A stretch of DNA of 64,000 bases from Candidatus Rifleibacteriota bacterium (lineage in GTDB: Bacteria; Muiribacteriota; Ozemobacteria; Ozemobacterales; Ozemobacteraceae), in the NCBI GenBank assembly GCA_905236675.1, contig CAJOND010000017.1:1-64000 (forward strand). The letters run 5' to 3'. Positions 9,684 to 19,628 of the stretch are shown one piece after another. The position numbers were made by a program, and so were the translations under genes. Position 1 is the stretch's first letter. Each line of letters begins with the position of its first letter. The notes under the pieces are model-generated. The model made no database searches. It was not told where the DNA came from and was given only the letters and a program-made list of their open reading frames with translations.

Positions 9684-10370
9684 ATGAAGAATCGAGAAAA
9701 GTTTTTTGAACTCAGCGAGTCAGAACTCGAAGAAAAGTTCAAACACTATAAAGAAGAATTGTTTAATTTAAGATTTCAGGCCGTTACAGGTCAGTTATCT
9801 AATCCATCTAGAATTAGTCTTGTTCGTCGCAATATTGCTCGCGTAAAGACTTATCTTGCTCAAATAGAAAAGAATCGTATACAGGGTATGCTCAGAGCAG
9901 AATATGATGCTTTATTAAAAGAAGAAAACATCGATTCTATGAAGACTCCTGTTAGCGAAAAGATTTCTAAATTAAAAGCTAGACTTTCTGCAAAAGCTCG
10001 CAAAGTTAACGCTGATATTAAAGCTAATTGTGATAAGAAAGTTGCTGAATTATTGAAGAATATTCGTGGTCAAGTTTCTAAGAAGCTACAGGCTTTGAAG
10101 AAAGGTGAACATAATGCTCAGCTTTCAGCTGTTTCTAAACGTTTAAGAGATAATAAAGTCAGTATTCGCAAGAAATTGCTTGATAAATTGACTGAATTGG
10201 GCTTAAATGATGCTTCACAGATTGCTACATTAAAAGAAAGTAAACGTGCTAAATTACGTGAACTTGAAAATATCAGAGCACTTCAAAGAGAATTGAATAC
10301 TGGTGGATTGATGGAACTCTTTTTACAGATTAACAGAGAAAATCGTAAAAATAAGAGTCAGCAGAAGTAG
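9684..10370 (+). CDS. rpmC: 50S ribosomal protein L29 with a 160-residue C-terminal coiled-coil extension
   Basis: L29 is a 60-70-residue helical hairpin beside L23 at the tunnel exit. From ATG 9684 the product is 228 residues. The first 65 are ordinary L29 ([21 protein letters not shown], then IARVKTYL). The remainder is Lys/Glu/Ala/Leu-rich and looks almost wholly helical, as a long charged coiled coil with no sign of a second known fold. The frame is continuous and rpsQ follows 12 bases later, so this is not a fusion caused by a lost stop next to another gene. The frame opens at 9663, but the family start supports 9684. Confidence 0.9.
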   Translation: MKNREKFFELSESELEEKFKHYKEELFNLRFQAVTGQLSNPSRISLVRRNIARVKTYLAQIEKNRIQGMLRAEYDALLKEENIDSMKTPVSEKISKLKARLSAKARKVNADIKANCDKKVAELLKNIRGQVSKKLQALKKGEHNAQLSAVSKRLRDNKVSIRKKLLDKLTELGLNDASQIATLKESKRAKLRELENIRALQRELNTGGLMELFLQINRENRKNKSQQK

Positions 10371-10382
10371 GAGCAATAAGAA

Positions 10383-10679
10383 ATGGAAAATCAAAAAACA
10401 TTACGCCGCAGTCGTGTAGGTAAAGTTATTGCTGATAGTACTGAAAAAACTGTAAAAGTTGAAATCGAAGGAATTGTTCAACATCCTAGATACAAAAAAT
10501 ATGTAAAACGTCACACCAAATTCTTGGTTCATGATCCAGAAGAAAAGTGTCATGTTGGTGATATAGTTCGTATCGAAGAATGTCGTCCTATTAGCAAGAG
10601 AAAATCTTGGGTAATTCGTGAAGTCGTAAAGGCTGCCGAAAATATTGATGAAGCATTACCCGCTAAAGTTGAAGAATAA
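10383..10679 (+). CDS. rpsQ: 30S ribosomal protein S17
   Basis: S17 is an OB-fold protein that binds the 5' domain of 16S rRNA early in assembly. The 98-residue product has the family core RVGKVIADSTEKTVKVEIE, RYKKYVKRHTKFLVHD and VGDIVRIEECRPISKRKSW. A short acidic C-terminal tail follows the core. AGGAGCAATAAGAA gives the ribosome site. Confidence 0.95.
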   Translation: MENQKTLRRSRVGKVIADSTEKTVKVEIEGIVQHPRYKKYVKRHTKFLVHDPEEKCHVGDIVRIEECRPISKRKSWVIREVVKAAENIDEALPAKVEE

Positions 10680-10691
10680 GGAGAATTATCA

Positions 10692-11060
10692 ATGGTTACT
10701 CAAGAAACTGTATTAAAAGTTGCAGATAATTCTGGTGCTAAAAAGCTTCTTTGTATTCGCGTTTGTGGTTGTGCTGGTCGTTCAGTTGGCCGTGTAGGTG
10801 ACGTTATTGTTGCTTCTGTAAAAGATGCTATTCCTGATGGAACTGTTAAGAAAAAAGAAGTTGTAAAAGCAGTTATAGTTCGTACTGCTAAGGAAACTCG
10901 TCGTGCAGACGGCAGTTATATTAGATTCGATGATAATGCCGCAGTTATTATTGGTAACGATAATAATCCTCGTGGAACTCGTATCTTTGGTCCTGTTGCT
11001 AGAGAACTTCGTGAAAAACAGTTCATGAAAATAGTTTCTCTTGCTCCAGAAGTTCTATAA
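10692..11060 (+). CDS. rplN: 50S ribosomal protein L14
   Basis: L14 lies at the subunit interface, forms a bridge to 16S rRNA and is the site bound by RsfS. The 122-residue product is of exact family length and carries [17 protein letters not shown], the [13 protein letters not shown] region, [15 protein letters not shown] and [18 protein letters not shown] precedes the ATG. Confidence 0.96.
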   Translation: MVTQETVLKVADNSGAKKLLCIRVCGCAGRSVGRVGDVIVASVKDAIPDGTVKKKEVVKAVIVRTAKETRRADGSYIRFDDNAAVIIGNDNNPRGTRIFGPVARELREKQFMKIVSLAPEVL

Positions 11061-11071
11061 GGAGTCTATAT

Positions 11072-11416
11072 ATGTATAAAAAAATTAAAGCACGCCGTGC
11101 AGTTAAGCATCCTTATATTAGAAAAGACGATAATGTAGTAGTAATTTCTGGCGAATTTAAAGGTGATACTGGTAGAGTATTGTCTGTAAATGCTGAAAAA
11201 GGTACTGCAGTTATCGAAGGCGTTAATAAGATTAAGAAACACACCAAACCCAACAAGAATGTTGGCAAAGGTGGAATTGTTGATAAAGAAGGTCCTATTG
11301 CATTATCTAACATTTCTCTTCTCTCTGAAAATGGGAAAGATAAAACTCGTGCCAAATATATAACAAAAGAAGGCAAAAGAGTTCGTGTTGATGCAAAAAC
11401 TGAAAAAGATATTTAA
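11072..11416 (+). CDS. rplX: 50S ribosomal protein L24, last gene of the operon
   Basis: L24 is an assembly initiator at the tunnel exit. The 114-residue product has a KOW motif (VVVISGEFKGDTGRVLSV), the KKHTKPNKNVGKGGIVDKEGPI stretch split over two strands, and a C-terminal R(Y)ITKEGKRVRV-like strand. AAGGAG lies upstream. In most bacteria rplE, rpsN/Z and rpsH follow at once; here a strong terminator follows instead, so the rest of the spc group must be elsewhere. Confidence 0.93.
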   Translation: MYKKIKARRAVKHPYIRKDDNVVVISGEFKGDTGRVLSVNAEKGTAVIEGVNKIKKHTKPNKNVGKGGIVDKEGPIALSNISLLSENGKDKTRAKYITKEGKRVRVDAKTEKDI

Positions 11417-11428
11417 TTAATCATAAAA

Positions 11429-11463
11429 AAAAGGTCATCTTAATTAAGATGACCTTTTTTTTA
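11429..11463 (+). terminator. Terminator of the ribosomal operon
   Basis: AAGGTCATCT / AGATGACCTT stem with a short TAATTA loop, A-run before and T-run after. The flanking A and T runs make it usable from both sides, so it can also end the minus-strand TPR gene. Confidence 0.9.
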
Positions 11464-11471
11464 TGCTATTT

Positions 11472-13238
11472 TTATAGGTTTTCTGAGAGATTTAATAGTT
11501 TAGAAGTAACAATTTCGTTATTGTCTTGAGAGTTTAATCCTCTTCTAATAGCTTCTTTGGCTTGATTTTTGTTACCCTTATCCAGAAAATAGAGTGCGAT
11601 ATAAAGATTGGCTTTTGGATGATTTGGATCATTTGATAAATAGTTCATTAAAGTTGAAATGCCAAATTTTTCTGCTATTTTTGCTTCTAATAAGTCATTT
11701 GAATCTAATAAAGATTTTGATATTGCTAAGTAAGCTCTTCCTTTTTCTATTTCATTATTTTCTCTTTCAAATACATCTAAGGAAGCAAAATATTGTCCAT
11801 TATTCAATAAATATTCACCATTTATTTTATTTATCATTTCTTGTGATTTAGAAGCAATATCATTAGATTCATTATCTGGGTTTGAAACTTGATTGGCAAG
11901 ATTTAAAGCTGTGTTATAATTTCCAGAATTATAAGCTAAATTTGCTATATATTTTAATTTGTAATCATTATTTGGAAGTTTGGTAATATCTTCATATACT
12001 TTTTGTAATGAATTAAATATTTCTTCTGGTAAACCTTTGCTTATAGAGAGTATATGCTTACCATATTTATCTAAGTCACATTTATAGAGATAAAGCATTG
12101 CTCTTGTTAGTTGAACTTCTAAAAGCTTTTTGTTATTTGCTTCTGAAATAGCAATAGCAAATGCTGTATCTAAAAAAATCTCTGCTTTTGATAGTTTATT
12201 ATTTTGAATTAAGGAATTAGCTTCTTGAAGATTTACTGAAAATGAATTTTTTGTTTCTTCTAAAAATTTGTTTTTATTTGTATCTTCAATGTAATTAGAT
12301 TCGTCTATTTTTGTATTATTTGTATTTATTTCTTTTTTATTAGCATTAAATAAAGTATCAAAGCTTTTATTAGTATTATTATTTTTGTTTTGATTTTTAT
12401 ATTGATTAGCTACATATGGAACAAAATTATATTCCTGGTTTTCCACATTGAGATTTAATTTTTTTTTTTCGTTTTCGTTAGTGTTTGATAAATTTAAATC
12501 TGATGATTTATCAATTATAATAGGTTCAATTAATTCTTTGCTATCATTCTCATCAGAAGATGGTGAATAATTGGGTAGGGGAGTTGCAGAAACAATCGGT
12601 AAAGTATCTTTATCGTTTATCTGAATTTCTACTACATCTGATTCGATTTTATTAGCAGGTTTATTGATGTTTTGCTTAGATTCTGCTAATTTTTTTTCTT
12701 TTGCCTTTTTTAATATTTCTTCTTTTGTAGGTAATTTATTTCTATTCTCTTGTTTAGGCTTTGGATCATATTTTTGGATGATTTGTTTTTCTTTTTCTTT
12801 TTCTTTTATATTTTCCTTAACGTTTTCTTTCTTTTTTTCTATTACTAATGGAGTTTTTTCTTCAATTATATAAGTTTCTTGTTTGGGTTCTTGCTCGATT
12901 GGAGCAAAAATATTTTTCTTTTCTATATGTTTAGTGTATTTTTCGTTTAATTCTTTTAGAAGATTATTAGCTTTAACATTTGAAGGTTCTTCTTCTAGCA
13001 CTTGCATAATCAGGTTTTCAGCTTCTTTATAATCACCATTTTTTAAATAAACCTTTGCACAGCAAATTTTTGCAGTTTTACTATTAGGATTATTAGCTAT
13101 GGTATTTTCTAATATTTTTTTTGAGTGATTATTTGATGATAAAGGAATAAAACTTTCTTGATTGGAGTAGGAAGTTTGAGTGATGAGTAAAGATAAACCG
13201 ATTAATAAGAATATTTTATTATTTTCTCTTTCTTTCAT
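11472..13238 (-). CDS. Secreted TPR protein with a long charged, low-complexity middle
   Basis: 588 residues. An N-terminal hydrophobic stretch (about 8-22) followed by polar residues fits a signal peptide or anchor. Residues about 40-105 look like TPR helices (YLKNGDYKEAENLIMQVL, then NVKANNLLKEL). A Lys/Glu/Asn-rich region of roughly 230 residues follows, and the C-terminal third again has repeated helical pairs typical of TPRs (NSGNYNTALNLANQV, LDKGNKNQAKEAIRRGL). It probably works in the periplasm as a binding scaffold; no specific function can be assigned. The predicted -10 box ends only six bases before the ATG, and no Shine-Dalgarno site is visible. Confidence 0.75.
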   Translation of the reverse strand: MKERENNKIFLLIGLSLLITQTSYSNQESFIPLSSNNHSKKILENTIANNPNSKTAKICCAKVYLKNGDYKEAENLIMQVLEEEPSNVKANNLLKELNEKYTKHIEKKNIFAPIEQEPKQETYIIEEKTPLVIEKKKENVKENIKEKEKEKQIIQKYDPKPKQENRNKLPTKEEILKKAKEKKLAESKQNINKPANKIESDVVEIQINDKDTLPIVSATPLPNYSPSSDENDSKELIEPIIIDKSSDLNLSNTNENEKKKLNLNVENQEYNFVPYVANQYKNQNKNNNTNKSFDTLFNANKKEINTNNTKIDESNYIEDTNKNKFLEETKNSFSVNLQEANSLIQNNKLSKAEIFLDTAFAIAISEANNKKLLEVQLTRAMLYLYKCDLDKYGKHILSISKGLPEEIFNSLQKVYEDITKLPNNDYKLKYIANLAYNSGNYNTALNLANQVSNPDNESNDIASKSQEMINKINGEYLLNNGQYFASLDVFERENNEIEKGRAYLAISKSLLDSNDLLEAKIAEKFGISTLMNYLSNDPNHPKANLYIALYFLDKGNKNQAKEAIRRGLNSQDNNEIVTSKLLNLSENL

Positions 13239-13244
13239 GAATTA

Positions 13245-13274
13245 AATATAACATAAACATTAATAGCTATACAA
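13245..13274 (-). promoter_or_regulatory. Promoter giving a near-leaderless TPR-gene mRNA
   Basis: On the minus strand: -35 TTGTAT (13274-13269), 18-base spacer, -10 TATATT (13250-13245), then only six bases to ATG at 13238. Transcription would begin at or next to the start codon. Confidence 0.5.
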
Positions 13275-13321
13275 CCCTTGTTGATTTTTTCAAGAGTACA
13301 AATTAAAAAGAATAAAAATAA

Positions 13322-13363
13322 AAAAGACCCCTAACAAGATTTTTTATTTTGCTAGGGGGTCTT
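13322..13363 (-). terminator. Terminator after the SLH porin gene
   Basis: Near-perfect inverted repeat (AGACCCCTA against TAGGGGGTCT, one bulge) with an AT-rich loop, followed on the minus strand by a T-run. It ends the porin transcript. Confidence 0.8.
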
Positions 13364-13378
13364 TTTTTCTGTTATAAA

Positions 13379-15160
13379 TTAAAACTTACTGAATAATTCT
13401 GTCCAGAATAGTTGTTCATCTTTCATTTTCTGGTCTAAAGAATCTCGGCAGTCGCCTTTATCTGCGTTAGTATAACCTAATGATAATCTTGTGCTTGGAT
13501 CAAACTGGTATTTGTATTCAAGAGTAGAGATTTTAGCATCAAGTTTATTATAACCTGCCATATTCCAGTCATTAACTCTTTGTCCCATGTTTGTAAAACC
13601 TGTTTTAGCAAAATTATGGTTTTCTTTAACTAAGTCATATGCGAATCTCAAAGATTGGTTATTAGCAAAAGAGTATTCAAATTGTAGTTTGAGGTCTGAT
13701 GTATTATAGAATTTATCATTTAACATTCCGCCTAATAAATTGTGATATCTAGCTATATCATCAAATGGGGTAGTGTGACCATCTATCGAACCTTGATTTT
13801 TGTCTAACGATATTATTCCATCAAATTTTTCATCTGCAGTTGTATAAGCAGCTTTTAAGGCTAGATTGGGTGAAGCATCATATGTTACGGCAACATGTTC
13901 CATATAACCTGTTGCTTTATCTTTTCTTCCCTGGTTATACATATTTTTGCGTTCATTTGTGCTTGCTACCAGGGCAACATCATATTTTACTTTGCCGTCA
14001 TTTGTAATATTTCCACTACTTCCTATTTCTGCGACTTGCTTTAATCTATCTTTATATTGCACATCAACATTTGTTATTTGTCCATTAGCATCTCTGGTTA
14101 CGTCATAATAAGTTTTTGTATCTTGCTGATATAGACCTGCATAAATATTATGTCCTTTTGCTTCTACATCTGCATTTATATTCCAGATTTGCTCACCCTT
14201 TTTATCAGGGTTAAGACCATTATCATAGTCAGCAAAAATTGCGTTGCCTGTAATGGTAACATCGCCAGCTTTTGTACTATAAGTTATGGCATCTGCATAG
14301 TCATTAATTACCAGTGCATGACCATGAGTCATAAAGTCTCTACCAGCCTGCATATAATCATTATCATTAAAAACTTTGTTCACTTTGACTTTTGCAATTT
14401 CAACCTTGTTTTCACCTCTTGCTCTACCAAATGTGCTTTTAGAGGTTCCATTATAATCATGACCTAAAGCATCTGGCTGATCAATATTTTGGATTCTGTT
14501 ATCATTATTTGAATCTAAATCTTTATCATAAGCGACATATTGAAAATCTGCTTCAACTTTATCTGATGGTTTTGCATTAAATCCAATTCTTACCTGGACA
14601 TTTTGAAAATCGTCCACATTTTTAGCAGTTTTTTGATAGTCTATATTCTGTAAGAGAATATCACCAGTTACCTTTACTTTTCCAAGTCTTTCAAGTTTTG
14701 AATCGATTTCGCTATTTTTTTCGTTAACCTGTTCTTTTAATTCTGATATATCTGTTTTATTCTGTTTTACATCGTCTTTTAATTCTTTAACATCAGTTTT
14801 TAATACTTTAACATCTTCTGAAATACTTTCAATTTCATTGACAAATTCAGAAACCAGATCTTCTAGTGTTTTTAAATCTTTTTGACTAACAAAATTACCA
14901 TTTTCTAATAGTTCGCTGTAGCGGTCTAACATTCTGCTGACTACCATAGCAAATGAATATCTTGTAAGAGGTTTATTCCCTCTAAAAGTGCCGTTTGGAA
15001 AACCAACTATAAGACCTTTCTCTGTTAAGTCTTCAACTGCTTTATAAGCCCAGTGATTTAATGGGACATCTGAATAAAGTTTAGAATTATTAGCGGCATA
15101 AACACTGCTAATTGTAGATGCTAAAAGCATTGCTATAATAATTTTGTTAATTTTTCTCAT
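13379..15160 (-). CDS. SLH-domain porin (OmpM-like outer-membrane protein)
   Basis: 593 residues from ATG 15160, preceded by an AGGTGG site; the frame opens three codons earlier at a GTG. A signal peptide ends near residue 23 (SVYA). One SLH domain (about 28-75) has YSDVPLNHWAYKAVEDL and GLIVGFPNGTFRGNKPLTRYSF. A coiled coil with repeated VKELKDDV-like heptads (about 85-155) is followed by some 430 residues of beta-barrel strands ending Ser-Lys-Phe. This is the layout of OmpM-type porins, which cross the outer membrane and bind the cell wall through the SLH domain. It lies directly downstream of tamB, with about 100 bases between. Confidence 0.88.
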   Translation of the reverse strand: MRKINKIIIAMLLASTISSVYAANNSKLYSDVPLNHWAYKAVEDLTEKGLIVGFPNGTFRGNKPLTRYSFAMVVSRMLDRYSELLENGNFVSQKDLKTLEDLVSEFVNEIESISEDVKVLKTDVKELKDDVKQNKTDISELKEQVNEKNSEIDSKLERLGKVKVTGDILLQNIDYQKTAKNVDDFQNVQVRIGFNAKPSDKVEADFQYVAYDKDLDSNNDNRIQNIDQPDALGHDYNGTSKSTFGRARGENKVEIAKVKVNKVFNDNDYMQAGRDFMTHGHALVINDYADAITYSTKAGDVTITGNAIFADYDNGLNPDKKGEQIWNINADVEAKGHNIYAGLYQQDTKTYYDVTRDANGQITNVDVQYKDRLKQVAEIGSSGNITNDGKVKYDVALVASTNERKNMYNQGRKDKATGYMEHVAVTYDASPNLALKAAYTTADEKFDGIISLDKNQGSIDGHTTPFDDIARYHNLLGGMLNDKFYNTSDLKLQFEYSFANNQSLRFAYDLVKENHNFAKTGFTNMGQRVNDWNMAGYNKLDAKISTLEYKYQFDPSTRLSLGYTNADKGDCRDSLDQKMKDEQLFWTELFSKF

Positions 15161-15260
15161 AATTACCACCTGAAGTAAACAGAATAATATCTTTTATTAA
15201 TTTATTCATTTAATTGGTTTTGTGAAGAAGATTTTTTGGCTGAAAGATTGTTTTATTTTT

Positions 15261-18200
15261 TTAGAACTTCCAATCGTATCTAATTCCATAATTCTGGTTC
15301 TTTTCAGGCTGTTCAAATTCAATAGAAAATACAAAACCTTTTGGAAGTCTATATTCAAAGATATAGCTTTCGTCTTTATCGTCAGACATTGTGCCTTCAT
15401 AGGCCATAAAAATTTTATCGCTTAAATATTTACCAATTCTGACATAAGACTGGGTTTTCCCTGTTGTTTTGTCGAATGCAGAAGTAAGATATAATTCATC
15501 TACATTTAAAGCATTAGATAGACTATTTCCAATTAAAGCAGAAATATATGAGTTTTTAAGACCTTCTAAAACTTCGTCTTCAAATAAATCTTTGGTATTA
15601 GAGTTAGAGACAGAATTTAAATCTCTACCTAAAGTCAGCAAAGCGATAATATCACCTTCGGACATTGGTGGAGTAGAGTAGACCTGGGGCTTAAAATTTG
15701 ATATATTCCCTTGTAAAGTAAGATATATTTTTGTGCTTTGTACCTGACCTTCAGATTTTACGAAGATATAAGGATCAAGAGAATTATCTACACCACCAAA
15801 TTTTATTTCTCCATTTTGTATTTTAAATTGTCTTTGTTTAAAGAATATTTTTCCTTGAATAGTACTAATACCACCTTCAAGTTTAAAATTATTTAAATCT
15901 CCGCTAAGTGAGCACTTACCTTTCATTTCAGCATTTAAGAAAGCATTTTTTACCCAGAAATTGCGAGGTATTTCTATATTAACCTTATATTTCAGTGAGT
16001 TGAAAATTGGTTTTGATTTAGATGATTCGGGAATTAAACTTGTATTCAAACCAAGTTTCCCTCTTGGAATATAAATATTACCAAGAAAATCAGGATTATA
16101 TACGTCACCTGTTACATCAATTGAAGCACTAGCATTATTTATTTCCAGAGACATAAAAGGTAAATCAAGATTTTCTGCTTTTAAGTGAACATCTAAACCG
16201 CCTAGTGAATTTTTAAAGTCAACTTTACCGTATCCTTCTATAAGCCCTTTACCCATTGATGCTTTTAAAGTATTAACATTAGTAATCATGTCGTCAGTAG
16301 TCATATCGAAGATTACATTGGTAAAAGGCTTTTTCATACTTGTTAATTGAATTTTACTGCCATTTAAAAGCAAATCTCCAGTAATTTCAGGGTTTGTGGG
16401 ATTCCCTGTTAGGTTAAGTTCTCCAACAACTGTTCCTTCTGCAACTTTGAATAAATTTGGCATATACTCACTTAAATCTTTTATAGTGCTTTGTGGTATT
16501 GAAAGTTTTAAATTTAGATTATTAGGAATAAAATTGGTAAGATTAACATCGCCATTTAAATTGAAAGAGCTGTTTTTTAGTTTAACAAAAGTTTCTTCGA
16601 CTTTTAACAGAGAACTGTCTCCATCGATCTTTGCATGTATTTCTGGTATTTGACGATCTTCAATATTGAAATTTTTAACTTCGACTTTTGAACTATATTT
16701 TATATTATCTGTGGTTCCATAAACTCTTGCATCTAAGAAAATATCACCATCATAGTTTAACTTTGTAAGACCAAACATATGACCAAGAGCCTTAGCTGAA
16801 AAATTATCTCCATTTATTGTTACTGCAATTTTCTTGTCAGGTGAAACAACTCCTTCAACTGCTAAAATGCCTAATTTGTATTTTAGTTCTAAAGATCGAA
16901 TTTCTATATTTTGATTTTGATATAGAATTCTCATTGGTTTGTTAGTAACTATTACGTTATTGTCTTTTTGTATTCTTATGTCATCAATTTTTAAATCAAC
17001 TAAATCAGGGGTTAATGAGGCTAGATCACCACGAACAAGACAACTTCCATCTACTAGAATTGAACCATTTTCAAAAATAGTCAAATCATGGGATTGTGGT
17101 ATAAAAGAAAAATCTACTTTATCTAAATCAAGCTTGAAGTTATATGGTTGTCTTGCACCCCACATTAAATCACCACTAAGTTTTATTCCTAGTTTATCAA
17201 ATTCACCATTTTTTATTTCTAGTTTTTCATCGTCAATGATGATTTCTCCACCATAGTTACCTAATTCTCTATCGTTTGTTTTTATATCATTTCCAAAAAC
17301 AGTAAAATTACCTCTCCTGTGTGTTCCATCCCAATCTATATCTCCTTGTAAATCAACAGAACCTTCAATATCTGGAAGTAATTCTTTCAAAAACTCTATT
17401 CTGTTAAGTTTAAGGTTAGTACCTTCTAAGGACCCTGCAAATTTTTGTGCATTTTTTATTTGTCCAGTTAAAGATAGTTTTCCTCCAAAACCTCGAACAA
17501 ATAAGTTTTTTAATTCTGCTTGATTTTTGAAAGATTCTGCTTCTAAATAAACAGATTCTATTTCTTGACCAGCTAACAAAAGATCTCTTCCATCTAATAA
17601 TGCATTTATATAAATATCTCCATTTCGTCGGCTATAAGTAATATAACCGCTGAATACTCCATCTATTTCATTTGATGCTATTTTTAATGGTAAATAAGGT
17701 CTTAATAACTCTAAACAAAATTGTTGAAAGTTGACCCTTGCATTTTGAATTTTTGCATCTTTAAAATCTATAGTAAAATATCCGTCAACGATTGAACCGT
17801 CAATTGGTTTAACGACAATAGGAGCTAATGTTAGAACTGCATCTTTTATATGTAGTTCTGATTTAAAAGATTTTAGCGGCATATCTTTTACTATAAGATT
17901 ATTACCCCAAAGAGTTCCTTTAACATTTGGTTTAAAAATGGAACCATTTACTGTTGCGTCAAGTTGAGCTGTGCCAGAAGCTATGTCCTGGGGAACTCCA
18001 AAACTTAAAAGATTTGCATTTTTTATATTAACTTTAGCATCTAAAGTTGTAGAAGCTATATAACCATCTACTTTTACTTCTCCGCCGTCTTTTAATAATG
18101 CATGCGGATTTGTAACTTTCCAGTCGGCTCCTGTACCGCTTATTGTTGTTTCTATATGTTTTGTATCAAAGGTATAAATTGTTCCTTCATTCATAGAAAG

Positions 18201-19628
18201 ATATAAAGAATAAATGGTTTGTAATGGGTTTTGAAAATCAGTTTCTATTACAAAAGGTCCGTTACATAGACCATCTAAAGGAACATTAACTAAGTTACCT
18301 ATTTCTTTTAGGTTAATATTCTTCAAATTGCCGTCTAAAACACATTTGTTTTTCTTGTCTCCTGATAGCCATATTGTTGAACTAGCCTGAAGATTTCCTA
18401 AATCTGTATCAAAGAATCCTTTTGCGTTTATTGTGAAATCTTCAGTTAAACTCCAATCTACAGAGGATTTTCCTAATTTTTTATTATAAAATACCCAATT
18501 GTTGGCTTTAGCATTACCATTGGCAGAAAAGCTGGCAACATTTCCTTCTATATGGCCCGATAAAGCTAAGTTTCCAGGTTTGTAATCCAACTCAGGCATA
18601 CCAAATAGACCTAATTTTTCTTTAGAAAAGCTAATATTACTAGCATTGAAATCAGCCGAAAAATCAGTCAATTTATCTTCTTTGCCAAGCCATTTAGCTT
18701 TTACATCAATTGAACCACTGGCAATATATCCATTAATGCCAAAATCCCATGATTGAGTTGCTAGCTTAGTAGCAAGAAGAGAACCATCAAACTTTATTCC
18801 ATTCCATGAAAACTTTGTATTATTTATAATAATTTCGCCTTGAATTTCTTCGTTTAAAAGTTTGACAATATCTTTAAGAGGTTCGTTAATTCGTTTTTCT
18901 ATATTGCCTTTATAGGTAAGATTTAGATTGAAACTACCATCGTCAACAAGAATATTATATTCTGAAGCATAAACAGTTATGGGAAGGCATTGTCCTAGAG
19001 AACTATGCTTTAATTTTAGTCCGATAGTTGAACTTCCTGTATCTAAGTCTATAATAGAATTAAAATATGCACTAATCCCAAATGGACCTTTAGGGATGTC
19101 GAGAAGAATATCAATAACATTATTGTTCTTTTTTAATGTTGCTGAGTTATCTGATAAATCAAAATAACCATAAGGTGAATTAATGGTAAAGCCGTTTAAA
19201 TAAATTTCATTTGCAGGTATTGAAGGTAATTTAAATGAACCGGAAGCCTCTTCTAATTGCGGTGCAAGCATATCGTATTTAAAATCATTGATTGTTATTT
19301 TATTGATTTCAGTGTTTTGGGGAATAATACCAATTATTTTTGTTGAGGAAGCTAATTCTATTGTGGTTGAACCTATACTTAAAAAAGGTTTTTTTTCAGC
19401 CACAGAAATAGTGAAACTGCTGACATTTATCTTATTTGATGGAATATTAACTACAAAATTGTCGTAGTTAATGATTAACCCTAGATAATTTTTAGTTATT
19501 TTATTTGTATATTCATTTAAACATTTTGGTACTCGAAATTCATTTAGCAAAAGGTATAGCAAACCTATAGAAGCTAAAACCAAAATGAATACAAATAAAA
19601 TTAATATTTTTTTTAACTTTTGTTTCAA
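15261..19628 (-). CDS. tamB: TamB-family (DUF490) translocation and assembly protein
   Basis: 1455 residues. One N-terminal membrane anchor (about 8-28), a very long body of repeating beta-strands with AsmA/TamB-like patterns (GSIDVKAKWLGK, GYIASTTLDAKV, DGSIVDGYFTID), and a C-terminal DUF490 domain (about 1120-1455) ending in a Tyr-Asp-Trp-Lys-Phe barrel-like strand. TamB proteins span the periplasm as a hydrophobic groove and are linked to outer-membrane protein assembly and phospholipid transport. The start is a TTG with no clear Shine-Dalgarno site; the anchor follows at once, so the N-terminus is probably right. No bamA/tamA is in the window. Confidence 0.88.
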   Translation of the reverse strand: MKQKLKKILILFVFILVLASIGLLYLLLNEFRVPKCLNEYTNKITKNYLGLIINYDNFVVNIPSNKINVSSFTISVAEKKPFLSIGSTTIELASSTKIIGIIPQNTEINKITINDFKYDMLAPQLEEASGSFKLPSIPANEIYLNGFTINSPYGYFDLSDNSATLKKNNNVIDILLDIPKGPFGISAYFNSIIDLDTGSSTIGLKLKHSSLGQCLPITVYASEYNILVDDGSFNLNLTYKGNIEKRINEPLKDIVKLLNEEIQGEIIINNTKFSWNGIKFDGSLLATKLATQSWDFGINGYIASGSIDVKAKWLGKEDKLTDFSADFNASNISFSKEKLGLFGMPELDYKPGNLALSGHIEGNVASFSANGNAKANNWVFYNKKLGKSSVDWSLTEDFTINAKGFFDTDLGNLQASSTIWLSGDKKNKCVLDGNLKNINLKEIGNLVNVPLDGLCNGPFVIETDFQNPLQTIYSLYLSMNEGTIYTFDTKHIETTISGTGADWKVTNPHALLKDGGEVKVDGYIASTTLDAKVNIKNANLLSFGVPQDIASGTAQLDATVNGSIFKPNVKGTLWGNNLIVKDMPLKSFKSELHIKDAVLTLAPIVVKPIDGSIVDGYFTIDFKDAKIQNARVNFQQFCLELLRPYLPLKIASNEIDGVFSGYITYSRRNGDIYINALLDGRDLLLAGQEIESVYLEAESFKNQAELKNLFVRGFGGKLSLTGQIKNAQKFAGSLEGTNLKLNRIEFLKELLPDIEGSVDLQGDIDWDGTHRRGNFTVFGNDIKTNDRELGNYGGEIIIDDEKLEIKNGEFDKLGIKLSGDLMWGARQPYNFKLDLDKVDFSFIPQSHDLTIFENGSILVDGSCLVRGDLASLTPDLVDLKIDDIRIQKDNNVIVTNKPMRILYQNQNIEIRSLELKYKLGILAVEGVVSPDKKIAVTINGDNFSAKALGHMFGLTKLNYDGDIFLDARVYGTTDNIKYSSKVEVKNFNIEDRQIPEIHAKIDGDSSLLKVEETFVKLKNSSFNLNGDVNLTNFIPNNLNLKLSIPQSTIKDLSEYMPNLFKVAEGTVVGELNLTGNPTNPEITGDLLLNGSKIQLTSMKKPFTNVIFDMTTDDMITNVNTLKASMGKGLIEGYGKVDFKNSLGGLDVHLKAENLDLPFMSLEINNASASIDVTGDVYNPDFLGNIYIPRGKLGLNTSLIPESSKSKPIFNSLKYKVNIEIPRNFWVKNAFLNAEMKGKCSLSGDLNNFKLEGGISTIQGKIFFKQRQFKIQNGEIKFGGVDNSLDPYIFVKSEGQVQSTKIYLTLQGNISNFKPQVYSTPPMSEGDIIALLTLGRDLNSVSNSNTKDLFEDEVLEGLKNSYISALIGNSLSNALNVDELYLTSAFDKTTGKTQSYVRIGKYLSDKIFMAYEGTMSDDKDESYIFEYRLPKGFVFSIEFEQPEKNQNYGIRYDWKF

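Noticed and set aside
15206-15425. Short ORFs on both strands over the tamB end
   Set aside because: They lie inside the tamB reading frame or its gap to the porin, lack ribosome sites and show no protein-like pattern.
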